Below, piece by piece: positions 17,921 through 26,276 of a stretch of DNA of 64,000 nt (positions are counted from its first letter, which is position 1; each line of letters starts with the position of its first letter). Under the pieces are notes generated by a model. It saw nothing but the letters and a program-made list of their open reading frames with translations, searched no databases and was not told the origin of the DNA. Source of the DNA: Streptosporangium carneum (GTDB lineage Bacteria; Actinomycetota; Actinomycetes; Streptosporangiales; Streptosporangiaceae); assembly GCF_027922005.1 (NCBI RefSeq), contig NZ_BSEV01000017.1, positions 62,001 to 126,000 of the forward strand, in the 5' to 3' direction. Made by a program: the position numbers and the translations under genes.

Positions 17921-18252
17921 GTGTGCTTACCTCCTTCGCGGAGCTGTTCGAGCCTCTCGGCAAGGAAGCTCCAGGTCCTCCAGAACTCTTCGAGGTACTC
18001 CCGCCCCTGAGCGTTCAGGGAGTACACCTTGCGCGGCGGCCCCTTCTCGGACGGGACCTTCTCCACGTCGACGAGGCCGCGCTGCTCGATCCTGACGAGC
18101 AGCGCGTAGACGGTGCCCTCGGCGATGTCGGAGAAGCCCTGCTCGCGCAGCCACGCCGTGATCTCGTAGCCGTACGCGGGCCGGCCGGACAGGATCGCCA
18201 GGACGATGCCCTCCAGCGTTCCCTTGAGCATCTCCGTCACCTGCTTGCCCAT
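17917..18252 (-). CDS. PadR-family transcriptional regulator
   Basis: The 111-residue protein is a PadR winged helix: LKGTLEGIVLAILSGRPAYG opens it, and GTVYALLVRIEQRGLV with GPPRKVYSLNAQG gives the recognition helix and wing. I chose the ATG at 18252, five bases after GAGGG, over the GTG at 18258, which overlaps that site. It is the first gene of the DUF1048-DrrA-DrrB operon and probably represses it through the 23-bp repeats upstream. Confidence 0.87.
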   Translation of the reverse strand: MGKQVTEMLKGTLEGIVLAILSGRPAYGYEITAWLREQGFSDIAEGTVYALLVRIEQRGLVDVEKVPSEKGPPRKVYSLNAQGREYLEEFWRTWSFLAERLEQLREGGKHT

Positions 18253-18277
18253 GAACACCCTCTTCAGCTACTCAGTG

Positions 18278-18346
18278 ACGCTGACTACCAGTACAAAGTA
18301 ACACTGACTACCAGTACTTAGCAACAGTGAATACCTGGGGCGCGCT
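18278..18346. promoter_or_regulatory. Three 23-bp iterons upstream of padR, candidate operator
   Basis: Units start at 18278, 18301 and 18324. The first two share CTGACTACCAGTAC exactly (18281-18294 and 18304-18317); the third is degenerate (ACAGTGAATACCTGG). Each good unit contains the dyad ACT-ACC-AGT. The 23-bp period is about two helical turns, so bound dimers would sit on one face. The first unit lies 25 bp upstream of the padR start. Confidence 0.6.
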
Positions 18347-18576
18347 TGGGAACCGCGAGCGCCGCAATCGCTGAACTGTTCATGGCGTCCACCATCGCCG
18401 GCCGCCCTGATATGGGGCCGTCGCCGTGCTGACACGGCCGCTGACTCGGCACCGCAGCAGACCTGATCGCCGCCGGAACCTCCGCCGTCCCGGCACGCCG
18501 CCCGGCCGCCGCCGACTCTAGGGGTGGCGGGACAAGGCGGGCGTCCCGCCACAGGACCGGGCCTGCCGGGCGGCCG

Positions 18577-18680
18577 TCACTGTCGCGGGATGTCGATGCC
18601 GGCCGCGTGCAGGTTCGCCTCGACCAGCGCGTTCAACCGGGCGATGGACGGCTCCTGGTCTTCTCGATGGTGGTTGACCA
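18577..18680 (-). pseudogene. Unidentified C-terminal coding fragment
   Basis: The minus strand encodes about 34 coding-like residues ending EPSIARLNALVEANLHAAGI plus DIPRQ and a stop at 18577. Upstream of about 18680 the sequence belongs instead to a plus-strand hydrolase fragment, so this is a truncated 3' end of some lost gene. I do not recognise the family. Confidence 0.35.
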
Positions 18681-18683
18681 GTC

Positions 18684-19119
18684 CGTACCGGGCAGCGGCG
18701 TCGGACTGGTCTCCACCGTCGACGACTACCACGCCTACTTCCGGATGCTGCTGAACCACGGGACGCACGACGGCCAACGGATCCTGTCCCGGCCCGCCGT
18801 CCGGCTGATGACCACCAACCGCCTCACGCCTGAGCAGCAAGCCGCCCGAAACGCCATGTACAGGAACATCGCCCATATCCCGGTCGGCCAAGGGCAGCAC
18901 GGCGGCTGGGGTTTCGGGACGGCGGTGCGCACCTACCGCGGCGACTGCGCGCCCATCGGCCAGTTCGGCTGGGACGGCGGCACCGGCACCACCGTCTACG
19001 CCGACCCCGACAACCAGCTCACCGGAATCCTGCTCACCCAGGTCGGAATGTCCACTCCGGATTCGCCGCGGCTCATCCACGACTTCTGGACCACGCTCTA
19101 CCAGGCCGTCGACGACTGA
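18684..19119 (+). pseudogene. Beta-lactamase-fold serine hydrolase, C-terminal fragment
   Basis: The region encodes the last 140 or so residues of a class-C-type serine hydrolase: GLVSTVDDYHAYFRMLLNHG, then GFGTAVRTY, GQFGWDGGTGTTVYADP and LTQVGM. The N-terminal domain with the SxxK nucleophile and YxN motif is missing, and the apparent start upstream lies in unrelated sequence. It is a broken gene. Two intact members of the same superfamily lie at 26.3 and 34.3 kb. Confidence 0.75.
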
Positions 19120-19213
19120 CGCCGAGTTCGCCGAGCTCGGCGTGGCCGCTCCACACGCGCATTCGCTCTCATGAACGGCCGATTCCGGGAGAAGACGGTG
19201 ACCGTCCGTGCTC

Positions 19214-20326
19214 TCAGCCGGCGTGAAGGACCCGAAAGCGATCGGGTTCCGCCGGATCTCGATCAACGACCTGGATCGGCGGCCAGGCCCATTGCCGAAC
19301 ACCGATGCCTGGCACACGGGAGAACCGGATCCGCCCGCGGGTGCCCGCGACCACGACGTGCGGCCAGGCTTCGGCGATGCGCGCCCGGTCCGCGCCGTGA
19401 GAACGCAGCACATCGGCAAGGACGGCCACCGTGTCATAGCCCTCGAAGGCGACGAAGGAGGGCGCCTCGGCCAGCCGCTCGCGCAGAGCCGTCTCGACTC
19501 GCGCACCGAGCGGGCCGAGACGCTCGGGCAGGTAGCGCAGGAACGGGATCGCGGCGCCGTCGTCGCCCAGCGACCTCGCCCACTCGGCGAACTCCGGCTG
19601 CCCGGCCGGAGCACCGATCATGACCTCGGCCAGGCGCTGGTCACGGCGGACGGACTTGACGATCGACACCGCCGGCTCCGGGTGACCGACCAGGAGCAGC
19701 AGGGCGGTCGCGCGATTGCCGACGAGTTCGTCGCACACGGCCGCAGGGGCGAGCGCGCGCATGTCGAGTTCGACGACGGTGCCGCCGCGTGAAGCGAGGT
19801 GATCCCGCAGAACGCGCGCCCCGGACGCCCAGTAGACACTCGGCTCGGCCGCCACCGCGATTCGCCTGTGGCCCGCGCCCAGGAGGAAGTCCGCGTAGAT
19901 CCGCCAGCCGTGGGACTGCGCCGGAGCCAGGCGCGCGACCCAGTCCGTCGGCTGCTCGGTGAGCGCGTCGAGAACCGCCGACGAGCACAGGAACGGCAGG
20001 CCGAGGGCGTCGGCCCTGGTGGCGGCGGCGCGAGCGACGACGCTGTGATACTCCCCCGCCAGGGCGGCCACGCCCAGACGCGCCAGTTCGTCCACGGCCG
20101 CCGCGGCCCTCTGCGGATCGGCCGCGGTGTCTCGGACCACCAGTTCGAGTGGTCTTCCGGCGATCCCGCCGGTGTCATTGACGTCGCGAACGGCCAGTTC
20201 GAGTCCGGCGAGCAGGTGCCGGCCCGCCTCGACCCAGCCAGGCCGAGTCAGCGGAACGAGAGCACCGATCTGGACTGATGATCCGTCGGTCCGTTCCACT
20301 CCAGAGAGCGATGGTGGCGTGTTCAT
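19214..20326 (-). CDS. Leu/Ile/Val-type substrate-binding protein without signal peptide
   Basis: The 370-residue protein matches the type I periplasmic-binding fold of branched-chain amino-acid or amide binding proteins: IGALVPLTRPG, then AVRDVNDTGGIAGRPLELVV, SVVARAAATRADALGLPFLC and APAQSHGWRIYADFLL. The N-terminus (MNTPPSLSGVERTDGSSVQI) is hydrophilic, with no signal peptide or lipobox, and no upstream in-frame extension supplies one. No ABC permease lies nearby. It may be a cytosolic ligand sensor, as in AmiC-like proteins, or have lost its signal. Confidence 0.75.
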   Translation of the reverse strand: MNTPPSLSGVERTDGSSVQIGALVPLTRPGWVEAGRHLLAGLELAVRDVNDTGGIAGRPLELVVRDTAADPQRAAAAVDELARLGVAALAGEYHSVVARAAATRADALGLPFLCSSAVLDALTEQPTDWVARLAPAQSHGWRIYADFLLGAGHRRIAVAAEPSVYWASGARVLRDHLASRGGTVVELDMRALAPAAVCDELVGNRATALLLLVGHPEPAVSIVKSVRRDQRLAEVMIGAPAGQPEFAEWARSLGDDGAAIPFLRYLPERLGPLGARVETALRERLAEAPSFVAFEGYDTVAVLADVLRSHGADRARIAEAWPHVVVAGTRGRIRFSRVPGIGVRQWAWPPIQVVDRDPAEPDRFRVLHAG

Positions 20327-20622
20327 ACGTTTGCGTCTCCCGTGTGATGATTCAGTGGCAGTATGCCTGGATCACAGAGTGGCGACGGCTTCGGTACCGG
20401 TGAGATCGCCCAGTCGACTGTCACGAGTGTCGACAACGTCACGTTCAACGGCCGCCGTCCGCGCTCTCCGGAGGCGTGGCAGGTCCAGGCTCCGCCGCCC
20501 TCGTCGAGGATCTGGACGGACGACCGGTCACGGGCCCGGAGGGCGGTCGGGACCTCACCGCGAGAGAAGCCGAGGACCTTGCGGCCCGGGACGGGCCGCG
20601 AGAGCGTGACACGCCGGTTCGA
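20327..20622. other. Intergenic region, no gene recognised
   Basis: A plus-strand frame from 20363 (MPGSQSGDGFGTGEIAQSTV) and a shifted one near 20500 (DLDGRPVTGPEGGRDLTARE) look weakly coding but are not joined and match nothing I know. They could be a small frameshifted gene. Confidence 0.3.
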
Positions 20623-21462
20623 TCAAGGAGTACGGTGGGCGTCCGGTCTGGCGGCCCAGCCTCCGTACTCGTAGTGCGTGTACCGGCCCCCCTGGCAGGG
20701 CTCGGAGTACGGCTGGAGCCGGTCCGCGAACTCCTCCGCGTCGTCCCTCGGCTCGTATCCGAGCGCGCTCGCGGCCGCGTTCTGCGACCACCACGAGCGC
20801 GTGTTACGTGAAACCCCGTAGATCGTGACGTGACCGATCCCGGCCGGAGCCGCGAGGCACGCCTCGTAGAGCCTGGCCGCGTCGGAAGGGCTCAGCCAGG
20901 TGTGCAGGTGGCGCGGCTCCGAGGGCCGCTCCTCGAAGGAGCCGATCCGCACCGAGACGACGTCGAGGCCGAACCGGTCGGCGTACAGGCTCGCGAGCGC
21001 CTCCCCGAAGGCCTTGGCCGCGCCGTACAGGCCGTCTGGCCGTACGGCCTCCAGTCCGTCGAGCGTCCGGTCCACGGGGTGGAACCCGGTGATGCGGTTG
21101 GAGCTGGTGTTGACGACCCGCGGCACCTGCTCGAGCCTGCAGGCCTCGAACACGTTGTAGACGCCTTCGAGGTTGGGGCCCTTGAGGGCGTCGAAACCGG
21201 TCTCGTCGGGGATGCCGCCGAGGTGAATGACCGCGTCCGTGCCGCGGACGACGGCCCTGACCTGGCCGAGATCGGTGAGGTCGGCGTGGACGAACTCCTC
21301 GTGCGGTTCCGTCGGGCCGACAGGGCGGATGTCGGAGAGGCGGACGCGGGCGATCCTGCGAAGGAGCGTTCCTCGAAGCGACGTGCCCATGGTGCCCGCG
21401 GCTCCGGTGACGAGGACGCGGCCTGGCAGCCGGCTCACGCCGGCCACCGGGCGGGCGCTCAT
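20623..21462 (-). CDS. NAD-dependent epimerase/dehydratase, uronate dehydrogenase-like
   Basis: The 279-residue extended SDR has the Rossmann motif GAAGTMG (20-26) and catalytic Tyr146 and Lys150 in YGAAKAFGEAL, plus Ser/Asn in NTSSNRITG. The segment VRIGSFEERPSEPRHLHTWL followed by SPSDAARL is typical of uronate dehydrogenases, which oxidise hexuronates to aldarolactones. The gene is coupled (ATGA) to the upstream GntR regulator, consistent with a sugar-acid catabolic unit, but no other uronate genes are present. Confidence 0.8.
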   Translation of the reverse strand: MSARPVAGVSRLPGRVLVTGAAGTMGTSLRGTLLRRIARVRLSDIRPVGPTEPHEEFVHADLTDLGQVRAVVRGTDAVIHLGGIPDETGFDALKGPNLEGVYNVFEACRLEQVPRVVNTSSNRITGFHPVDRTLDGLEAVRPDGLYGAAKAFGEALASLYADRFGLDVVSVRIGSFEERPSEPRHLHTWLSPSDAARLYEACLAAPAGIGHVTIYGVSRNTRSWWSQNAAASALGYEPRDDAEEFADRLQPYSEPCQGGRYTHYEYGGWAARPDAHRTP

Positions 21463-22106
21463 GCGCTCTCCCCCGCCAGGCTGAGCCCCCGCAGGTAGTT
21501 GCCGCGCGTGGCCCTGGCCGCCGCGCTCGCGTCGCGGTCGAGAACGGCCTGGATGATCTCGGCGTGCTCGCGGGCGGACTGCCCGTCGGGTCCGCGGTTG
21601 TGGAAGTACAGCGACACGACGCGGCTGGTGTGCGTCTCCAGCGAGTCGATGGAGGACGTGAGGAACCTGTTGCCCGCCCTGTTCACCAGCACGCGGTGAA
21701 AGGCCGTGTCCGCGAGATGCGCCCTGCCGATGTCGCCGTCCTGGACCGCCTGCAGGAGCTCGTCGTTGTGCCCGCGCATGGCGGCCACGTCGTCGTCGGT
21801 CGCGCGCGGCGCCGCCAGCTGGGCCGCCAGCTCCTGGAGCACCCCGAGCGGAGCGATGATCAGTGCCAGGTCGTCGGGCCGGGCCTCGGCGGCCTTCGGC
21901 CTGCGACGTGGCGGGCTGGTCACCATGCCTTCACGCTCCAGCTGAATGAGCGCCTCCCGGACCGGGGTCCGGCTCACGGAGATCTCCTGAGCGATGGTGG
22001 CGTCGTCGAGGATCTCGCCTGGGCGCAGACGACCCTCCACGAGCCCGGCGCGGAGATACGCGTACGCCACGTCCCGCGCGGAGGTAACCGGGTTCTCCCA
22101 ATCCAT
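21459..22106 (-). CDS. GntR-family regulator, FadR/FCD subgroup
   Basis: The 215-residue protein has an N-terminal GntR winged helix (EILDDATIAQEISVSRTPVR, then EALIQLEREGMV) and a C-terminal helical FCD domain, with Asp/His residues in HLADTAFHRVLVNRAGN that commonly bind a metal or carboxylate ligand. The ATG at 22106 gives the usual N-terminus but has no clear ribosome-binding site; the transcript may be leaderless. It overlaps the uronate-dehydrogenase-like gene (ATGA) and probably responds to that enzyme's substrate. Confidence 0.82.
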   Translation of the reverse strand: MDWENPVTSARDVAYAYLRAGLVEGRLRPGEILDDATIAQEISVSRTPVREALIQLEREGMVTSPPRRRPKAAEARPDDLALIIAPLGVLQELAAQLAAPRATDDDVAAMRGHNDELLQAVQDGDIGRAHLADTAFHRVLVNRAGNRFLTSSIDSLETHTSRVVSLYFHNRGPDGQSAREHAEIIQAVLDRDASAAARATRGNYLRGLSLAGESA

Positions 22107-22108
22107 AA

Positions 22109-22120
22109 ACAATATATTGT
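22109..22120. promoter_or_regulatory. Perfect palindrome upstream of the GntR gene
   Basis: ACAATATATTGT is a perfect 12-bp palindrome ending two bases before the chosen GntR start codon. FadR-subgroup regulators often bind similar ATTGTATACAAT-like sites. It stands out in this GC-rich DNA and is probably an autoregulatory operator. Confidence 0.55.
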
Positions 22121-22257
22121 ATGAAGTACACCAGAGAGGCAAGGACTCCGGAGGAGCGTCGGGCCGGCCTGTCGTGAGGACCGGCCGCGAGCGTGGGTTC
22201 GCGCACCCGGGCGAGCCGTGACGCCCCGTCGGCTTCTTGCCGTCCCGGAATCCAGAG

Positions 22258-22288
22258 AAGGATTCTAGAGAGATTCTCTAGAATCCTT
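22258..22288. promoter_or_regulatory. 31-bp palindrome upstream of SDR-TetR operon
   Basis: AAGGATTCTAGAGA (22258-22271) and TCTCTAGAATCCTT (22275-22288) are exact reverse complements around GAT. It ends 13 bp before the SDR start. The length and position suit a TetR operator, and a tetR is the second gene of the operon. Confidence 0.7.
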
Positions 22289-22301
22289 TAGACTCCCGGC
22301 C

Positions 22302-23192
22302 ATGGAGAACGCGGAGACACGCCACCCGCTCCCCGCCCGGACGGCCGTGGTGACAGGCGGCAACCGCGGCATCGGACACGCCGTCGCCGCACGGTTGCTC
22401 CAAGCCGGGTGCGACGTGGTGCTGGTCGCACGTGACAGAGAGCGAGGCGAGGCCGCGCGGGCGTCGCTCGCCGGGACCGGTGCGGCCCGCGCGCGTCTGG
22501 TCGTCGGCGACCTGTCCAGCGTCCGAGAGGTGCGCGCGACCGCCGGAGCGCTCGCGGAGGCCTGTCCGCGCATCGATGTGCTGATCCACAACGCCGGTCT
22601 GTGGCCGAGCCTGCGGGTGCTGGGCGAGGACGGGCTGGAACAGTCCTTCGTCGTCAACCATCTCGCCCCGTTCCTGCTCAACCACGAGCTGGAGCCGTTG
22701 CTGACCGCTTCCGGGGCACGAGTCGTGCAGGTCAGTGCCGGGCTGTACGTCAAGGGCCAGGCCGATCCGGAGCGCACCCCCACCGGCCTGGACTTCCACC
22801 CGGTGCGGACCTACGCCGACACCAAGCTGTGCAACCTGCTGCTGGTGCCACGGTTCGCCGAACGCTGGAAAGACGCCGGAGTGACCGTCAACGCCGTTCA
22901 CCCCGGAGTGATCCGCACCGGGCTGGGAGACCGTGACGGCCTCCTGGGTCACCTGCTCAAGGCGGTGAAACTGCTGTGGAAGAGCCCGCAGACAGGGGCT
23001 CGGCCTGTCGCCAGGCTCGCGCTGGCCGAGGAGACGGCTGGGCGGAGTGGCCGTTACTTCCACATCGAGGCCGAGCAGCCGCTGGCCCCGGTCGCCGCCG
23101 ACGCCGCGCTCGCGGAGCGACTCTGGACGCAGGCTCTGGAGCTCACCGGCCTCGAGCGGACCCCGCCACCGGCCCGGCACGATGTCGCCTAA
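22302..23192 (+). CDS. Short-chain dehydrogenase/reductase (retinol-dehydrogenase-like)
   Basis: This 296-residue SDR shows the cofactor motif TGGNRGIG (about residues 19-26), NAG in LIHNAGLWPS, and catalytic Tyr-Lys in YADTKLCN. HPGVIRTGLG follows, as in WWOX/retinol-dehydrogenase-like SDRs. The arginine in VLVARDRERG suggests NADP preference. The catalytic Ser is in VQVSAGL. Its 3' end overlaps tetR by 11 bp. It probably detoxifies or modifies the compound sensed by that TetR. Confidence 0.85.
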   Translation: MENAETRHPLPARTAVVTGGNRGIGHAVAARLLQAGCDVVLVARDRERGEAARASLAGTGAARARLVVGDLSSVREVRATAGALAEACPRIDVLIHNAGLWPSLRVLGEDGLEQSFVVNHLAPFLLNHELEPLLTASGARVVQVSAGLYVKGQADPERTPTGLDFHPVRTYADTKLCNLLLVPRFAERWKDAGVTVNAVHPGVIRTGLGDRDGLLGHLLKAVKLLWKSPQTGARPVARLALAEETAGRSGRYFHIEAEQPLAPVAADAALAERLWTQALELTGLERTPPPARHDVA

Positions 23193-23799
23193 GCAGCGGC
23201 GGGGCGCGGCGACCGCCGACAGGGTGCTGGCGGCGGCCCTCGATCTCTACGCGGCCGAGGGTCTCAGCGGCCTGACCATGACCGCGTTGATCGCCGAGAC
23301 CGGCGTCAGCAGCGGCAGCCTCTACCACCACTTCGGCAGTCTCGGCGGACTCACCGCGGCCCTCTACGCCCACTGCATGTCCGAACTGCTCGACACGCTC
23401 GTCGCCGCGCTCGAGCGTTCCAGGACGGCCCGCGCCGGCGTACGGGCCCTCGTCGAGGCGTACTTACGGTTCGCCCAGGACAACCGGCCGGCGGCGCACT
23501 TCATCCATGCCTCGTCCTATGCCGACTTCCTGCCGGCCCACGCGGAGCGCGTCGCGGAGGCGAAGGCGCCCAGGATGCGCCGGATCGCCGAGTGGCTCCG
23601 TCCCCACGTGGAGGCAGGGCACGTCATCGCCCTGCCCGACCCTCTCACCGAGATGCTCGTCATCGGTCCCGTGGCGGAGACCTCCCGCCGCTGGCTCGCC
23701 GGAGCACCCGACGTCGACTTGACGGTCGCGGCGCGCCTGCTCCCCGAACGCGTCTGGCAGTCGGTCCGCGGCGACTCCCCGGCCTTCGGGGAGAGATGA
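23182..23799 (+). CDS. TetR-family regulator
   Basis: The 205-residue protein starts at an ATG inside the end of the SDR gene (MSPKQRRGAATADRVLAAAL). The HTH is LTMTALIAETGVSSGSLYHH. The C-terminal domain (about 70-200) resembles the AcrR/TetR_C family with HFIHASSYADFLPAH. Autoregulation through the 31-bp palindrome upstream of the operon is likely. Confidence 0.85.
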   Translation: MSPKQRRGAATADRVLAAALDLYAAEGLSGLTMTALIAETGVSSGSLYHHFGSLGGLTAALYAHCMSELLDTLVAALERSRTARAGVRALVEAYLRFAQDNRPAAHFIHASSYADFLPAHAERVAEAKAPRMRRIAEWLRPHVEAGHVIALPDPLTEMLVIGPVAETSRRWLAGAPDVDLTVAARLLPERVWQSVRGDSPAFGER

Positions 23800-23922
23800 C
23801 GCCACCGGTCCCGCCGGAGGCGTCCACGATCACCTCCGCCGTCCGTCCGAGGGGATGGTTCCTCCAGCTCAGTCCGCTGTTCGCGCGCCGAAACTGTCGG
23901 TGGCGATCGACATGATGGGTTC

Positions 23923-26010
23923 ATGAGCGAAGCACCCCCCATTGCCCTCTTGGCCGACGAGACCGCCTACGCCGAGGCGGTGCAACTCGCCGTGGACGCC
24001 TGCGCGGCCTACTACGGCGACGGCGCCTCCCCGCTTGACGACGACGCCTACGACCGGCTGGTGCGCGGCATCGCGGCCTACGAGCGGGATCATCCCGAGC
24101 AGGTGCTGGCGGCCTCCCCCACCGGCAAGGTGGCCGGTGGCGCCGTGGTCGGCGACGTCCCGCACACCGTGCCCATGCTCTCGCTGGACAACGTGTTCGG
24201 GGCCGAGCAGCTGGCCGACTGGGCGGCCTCGCTGGAGCGCAGGCTCGGCCGCCCGGTCGCCGCCTGGAGCGTGGAGCCCAAGCTGGACGGGCTGGCGATC
24301 TCCGCCCGCTACCGCGGCGGCCGTCTGGTCCAGTTGGTCACCCGTGGAGACGGGACCGCCGGTGAGGACGTCTCGCACGCCATCGGCACGATCGTCGGGC
24401 TGCCCGACCGGCTGGCCGAGCCGCTGACCGTGGAGTTGCGCGGTGAGGTGATGATGACCACCGCCCAGTTCGAGCAGGCGTGCGCCAAGCGGATGGCGCA
24501 CGACGGCAGCACGTTCGCCAACCCGCGCAGCGCCGCCGCGGGCACGCTGCGCGCCCAGGACCGCCCCTACGTGTGCGAGCTGACCTTCTTCGGGTACGGC
24601 GCGCTCCCCTTCCCGCCCGACGACGCCTCCGCGTTCGCCACGCGGCTGCGCGAGCTCCCGCACAGCCAGATCATGGAGTGGGTCGCCGGTCAGGGAGTGC
24701 AGACGACCGCGGCCACGCCGGTCGCGGGCGTCGTCGCCGACACACTGGACCAGGTGCGGAAGCGGGTGGAGCAGATCACCGCCGCCCGCGCGCAGCTGCC
24801 GTTCGGCATCGACGGCATCGTCGTCAAGGCCGACTCCGCGGCCGACCAGACCCAGGCCGGGTTCAGCTCGCGTGCCCCGCGCTGGGCGGTCGCCTACAAG
24901 CTGCCCGCCACCGAGAAGATCACCAAACTGCTCGCCGTGGAATGGAACACCGGCCGCACCGGCGTCATCGCCCCCCGCGCGGTGCTCGAGCCGGTCGAGC
25001 TGGACGGCAGCGTCGTCACCTACGCCACCCTGCACAACGTCGCCGACATCACCCGCCGCGGCCTCATGCTGGGCGACTCTGTCACCGTCTACAAGGCCGG
25101 TGACGTGATCCCCCGGGTCGAGGCGCCCGTCGTGCACCTGCGCACCGGGACCGAACGACCGATCGACTTCCCCCAGGTCTGCCCGACCTGCGGCGACGCG
25201 ATCGACACCACCCAGGAGCGGTGGCGATGCGTGCGCGGCCGGGCGTGCCGGGCGATCGCCTCGATCGGCTACGCGGCAGGGCGTGACCAGCTCGACATCG
25301 CGGGCCTGGCCGAAACCCGCATCCAGCAGATGCTGGAGGCCGGGCTGATCTCCGACTTCGCCGACCTGTTCTTCCTCACCCGCGACCAGGTGCTGAGCCT
25401 GGAGCGGATGGGCGAGGTGTCCACCGACAACCTGCTGGCCGCCTTCGAGCGCGCCAAGAGCCAGCCGCTGAGCCGGGTGTTCTGCGCGCTGGGCGTGCGC
25501 GGCACCGGACGGTCCATGAGCCGCCGCATCGCCCGGCACTTCGGCACCATGGAGGCGATCCGCGCGGCCGACGCCGAGGCGATCCAGGTGGTGGAGGGCA
25601 TCGGGCCGGAGAAGGCCCCCGTCGTGGTCGCCGAGCTGGCCGAGCTGAGCGACCTCATCGACAAACTCGTCAGGGCCGGGGTCTCGATGGTCGAGCCCGG
25701 CGTCACGCCCGCCGCGGTGGGCGAGGCGGCGAGCGGAGAAGAGAACCACGAGGCTCCCGCGCCGCCGCTGGCCGGAATGACGGTCGTGGTGACCGGCGCG
25801 ATGAACGGCCCTCTGCAGGAGCTGTCGCGCAACCAGATGAACGAGCTGATCGAGCGGGCGGGCGGCAAGGCGTCCTCCAGTGTGTCGGCCAAGACGTCAC
25901 TGCTGGTCGCGGGAGAGAAGGCGGGCTCCAAGCGCACCAAGGCCGAGACCCTGGGCGTGCCCGTCACCTCCCCGGAGGAGTTCGCCGCCCTCGTCGGCGC
26001 GTTCCTGTGA
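23923..26010 (+). CDS. ligA: NAD-dependent DNA ligase, probably a second copy
   Basis: The 695-residue enzyme seals nicks using NAD. Domain Ia (1-75) carries the NMN-binding YYGDGASPLDDDAYDRLV; the adenylation domain has catalytic Lys120 in VEPKLDGLA; then come the OB fold, a zinc finger (CPTCGD and RWRCVRGRAC), helix-hairpin-helix repeats and a C-terminal BRCT domain (about 620-695). The zinc-finger pair reads C-x5-C instead of the usual C-x4-C, and the sequence is less canonical than housekeeping LigA. It stands alone, not beside gatCAB as in many actinomycetes, so I suspect an accessory paralogue. Confidence 0.9.
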   Translation: MSEAPPIALLADETAYAEAVQLAVDACAAYYGDGASPLDDDAYDRLVRGIAAYERDHPEQVLAASPTGKVAGGAVVGDVPHTVPMLSLDNVFGAEQLADWAASLERRLGRPVAAWSVEPKLDGLAISARYRGGRLVQLVTRGDGTAGEDVSHAIGTIVGLPDRLAEPLTVELRGEVMMTTAQFEQACAKRMAHDGSTFANPRSAAAGTLRAQDRPYVCELTFFGYGALPFPPDDASAFATRLRELPHSQIMEWVAGQGVQTTAATPVAGVVADTLDQVRKRVEQITAARAQLPFGIDGIVVKADSAADQTQAGFSSRAPRWAVAYKLPATEKITKLLAVEWNTGRTGVIAPRAVLEPVELDGSVVTYATLHNVADITRRGLMLGDSVTVYKAGDVIPRVEAPVVHLRTGTERPIDFPQVCPTCGDAIDTTQERWRCVRGRACRAIASIGYAAGRDQLDIAGLAETRIQQMLEAGLISDFADLFFLTRDQVLSLERMGEVSTDNLLAAFERAKSQPLSRVFCALGVRGTGRSMSRRIARHFGTMEAIRAADAEAIQVVEGIGPEKAPVVVAELAELSDLIDKLVRAGVSMVEPGVTPAAVGEAASGEENHEAPAPPLAGMTVVVTGAMNGPLQELSRNQMNELIERAGGKASSSVSAKTSLLVAGEKAGSKRTKAETLGVPVTSPEEFAALVGAFL

Positions 26011-26168
26011 TCAGAGGCCCGGGACGGCCGGTCGGGGTGCGCTCCATGACCGGCCGGGCGGGGACGGCCGTTCGACGATCGCCTCGCACGGTTCCTCTCG
26101 TCCCGGCCGCCTGATCACATCGGCCGACGCCGGACAGCGGCGGAGACGGCTCCGACGGCGAAACCGCG

Positions 26169-26193
26169 TCCACGATCTGTCACAGATCGTGGA
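26169..26193. promoter_or_regulatory. 11-bp-arm palindrome between ligA and hydrolase gene
   Basis: TCCACGATCTG (26169-26179) and CAGATCGTGGA (26183-26193) pair exactly around TCA. There is no T-tract. It lies 83 bp before the hydrolase start and 159 bp after ligA. It could be an operator for the hydrolase or a weak ligA terminator. Confidence 0.45.
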
Positions 26194-26276
26194 ACGGCGG
26201 GCATGGCGGTTTTCCGTAAGGAACACGGAGGGATCTCGCAATGGTCCGTGAAGAGGCTCGTCACTAGCGTCGACGG

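Noticed and set aside
18684..19119. Intact beta-lactamase at 18.6 kb
   Set aside because: The SxxK and YxN motifs are absent; only the C-terminal third remains.
20363..20674. Possible 103-codon plus-strand gene
   Set aside because: It runs into the epimerase gene on the other strand and loses coding character after 35 codons.
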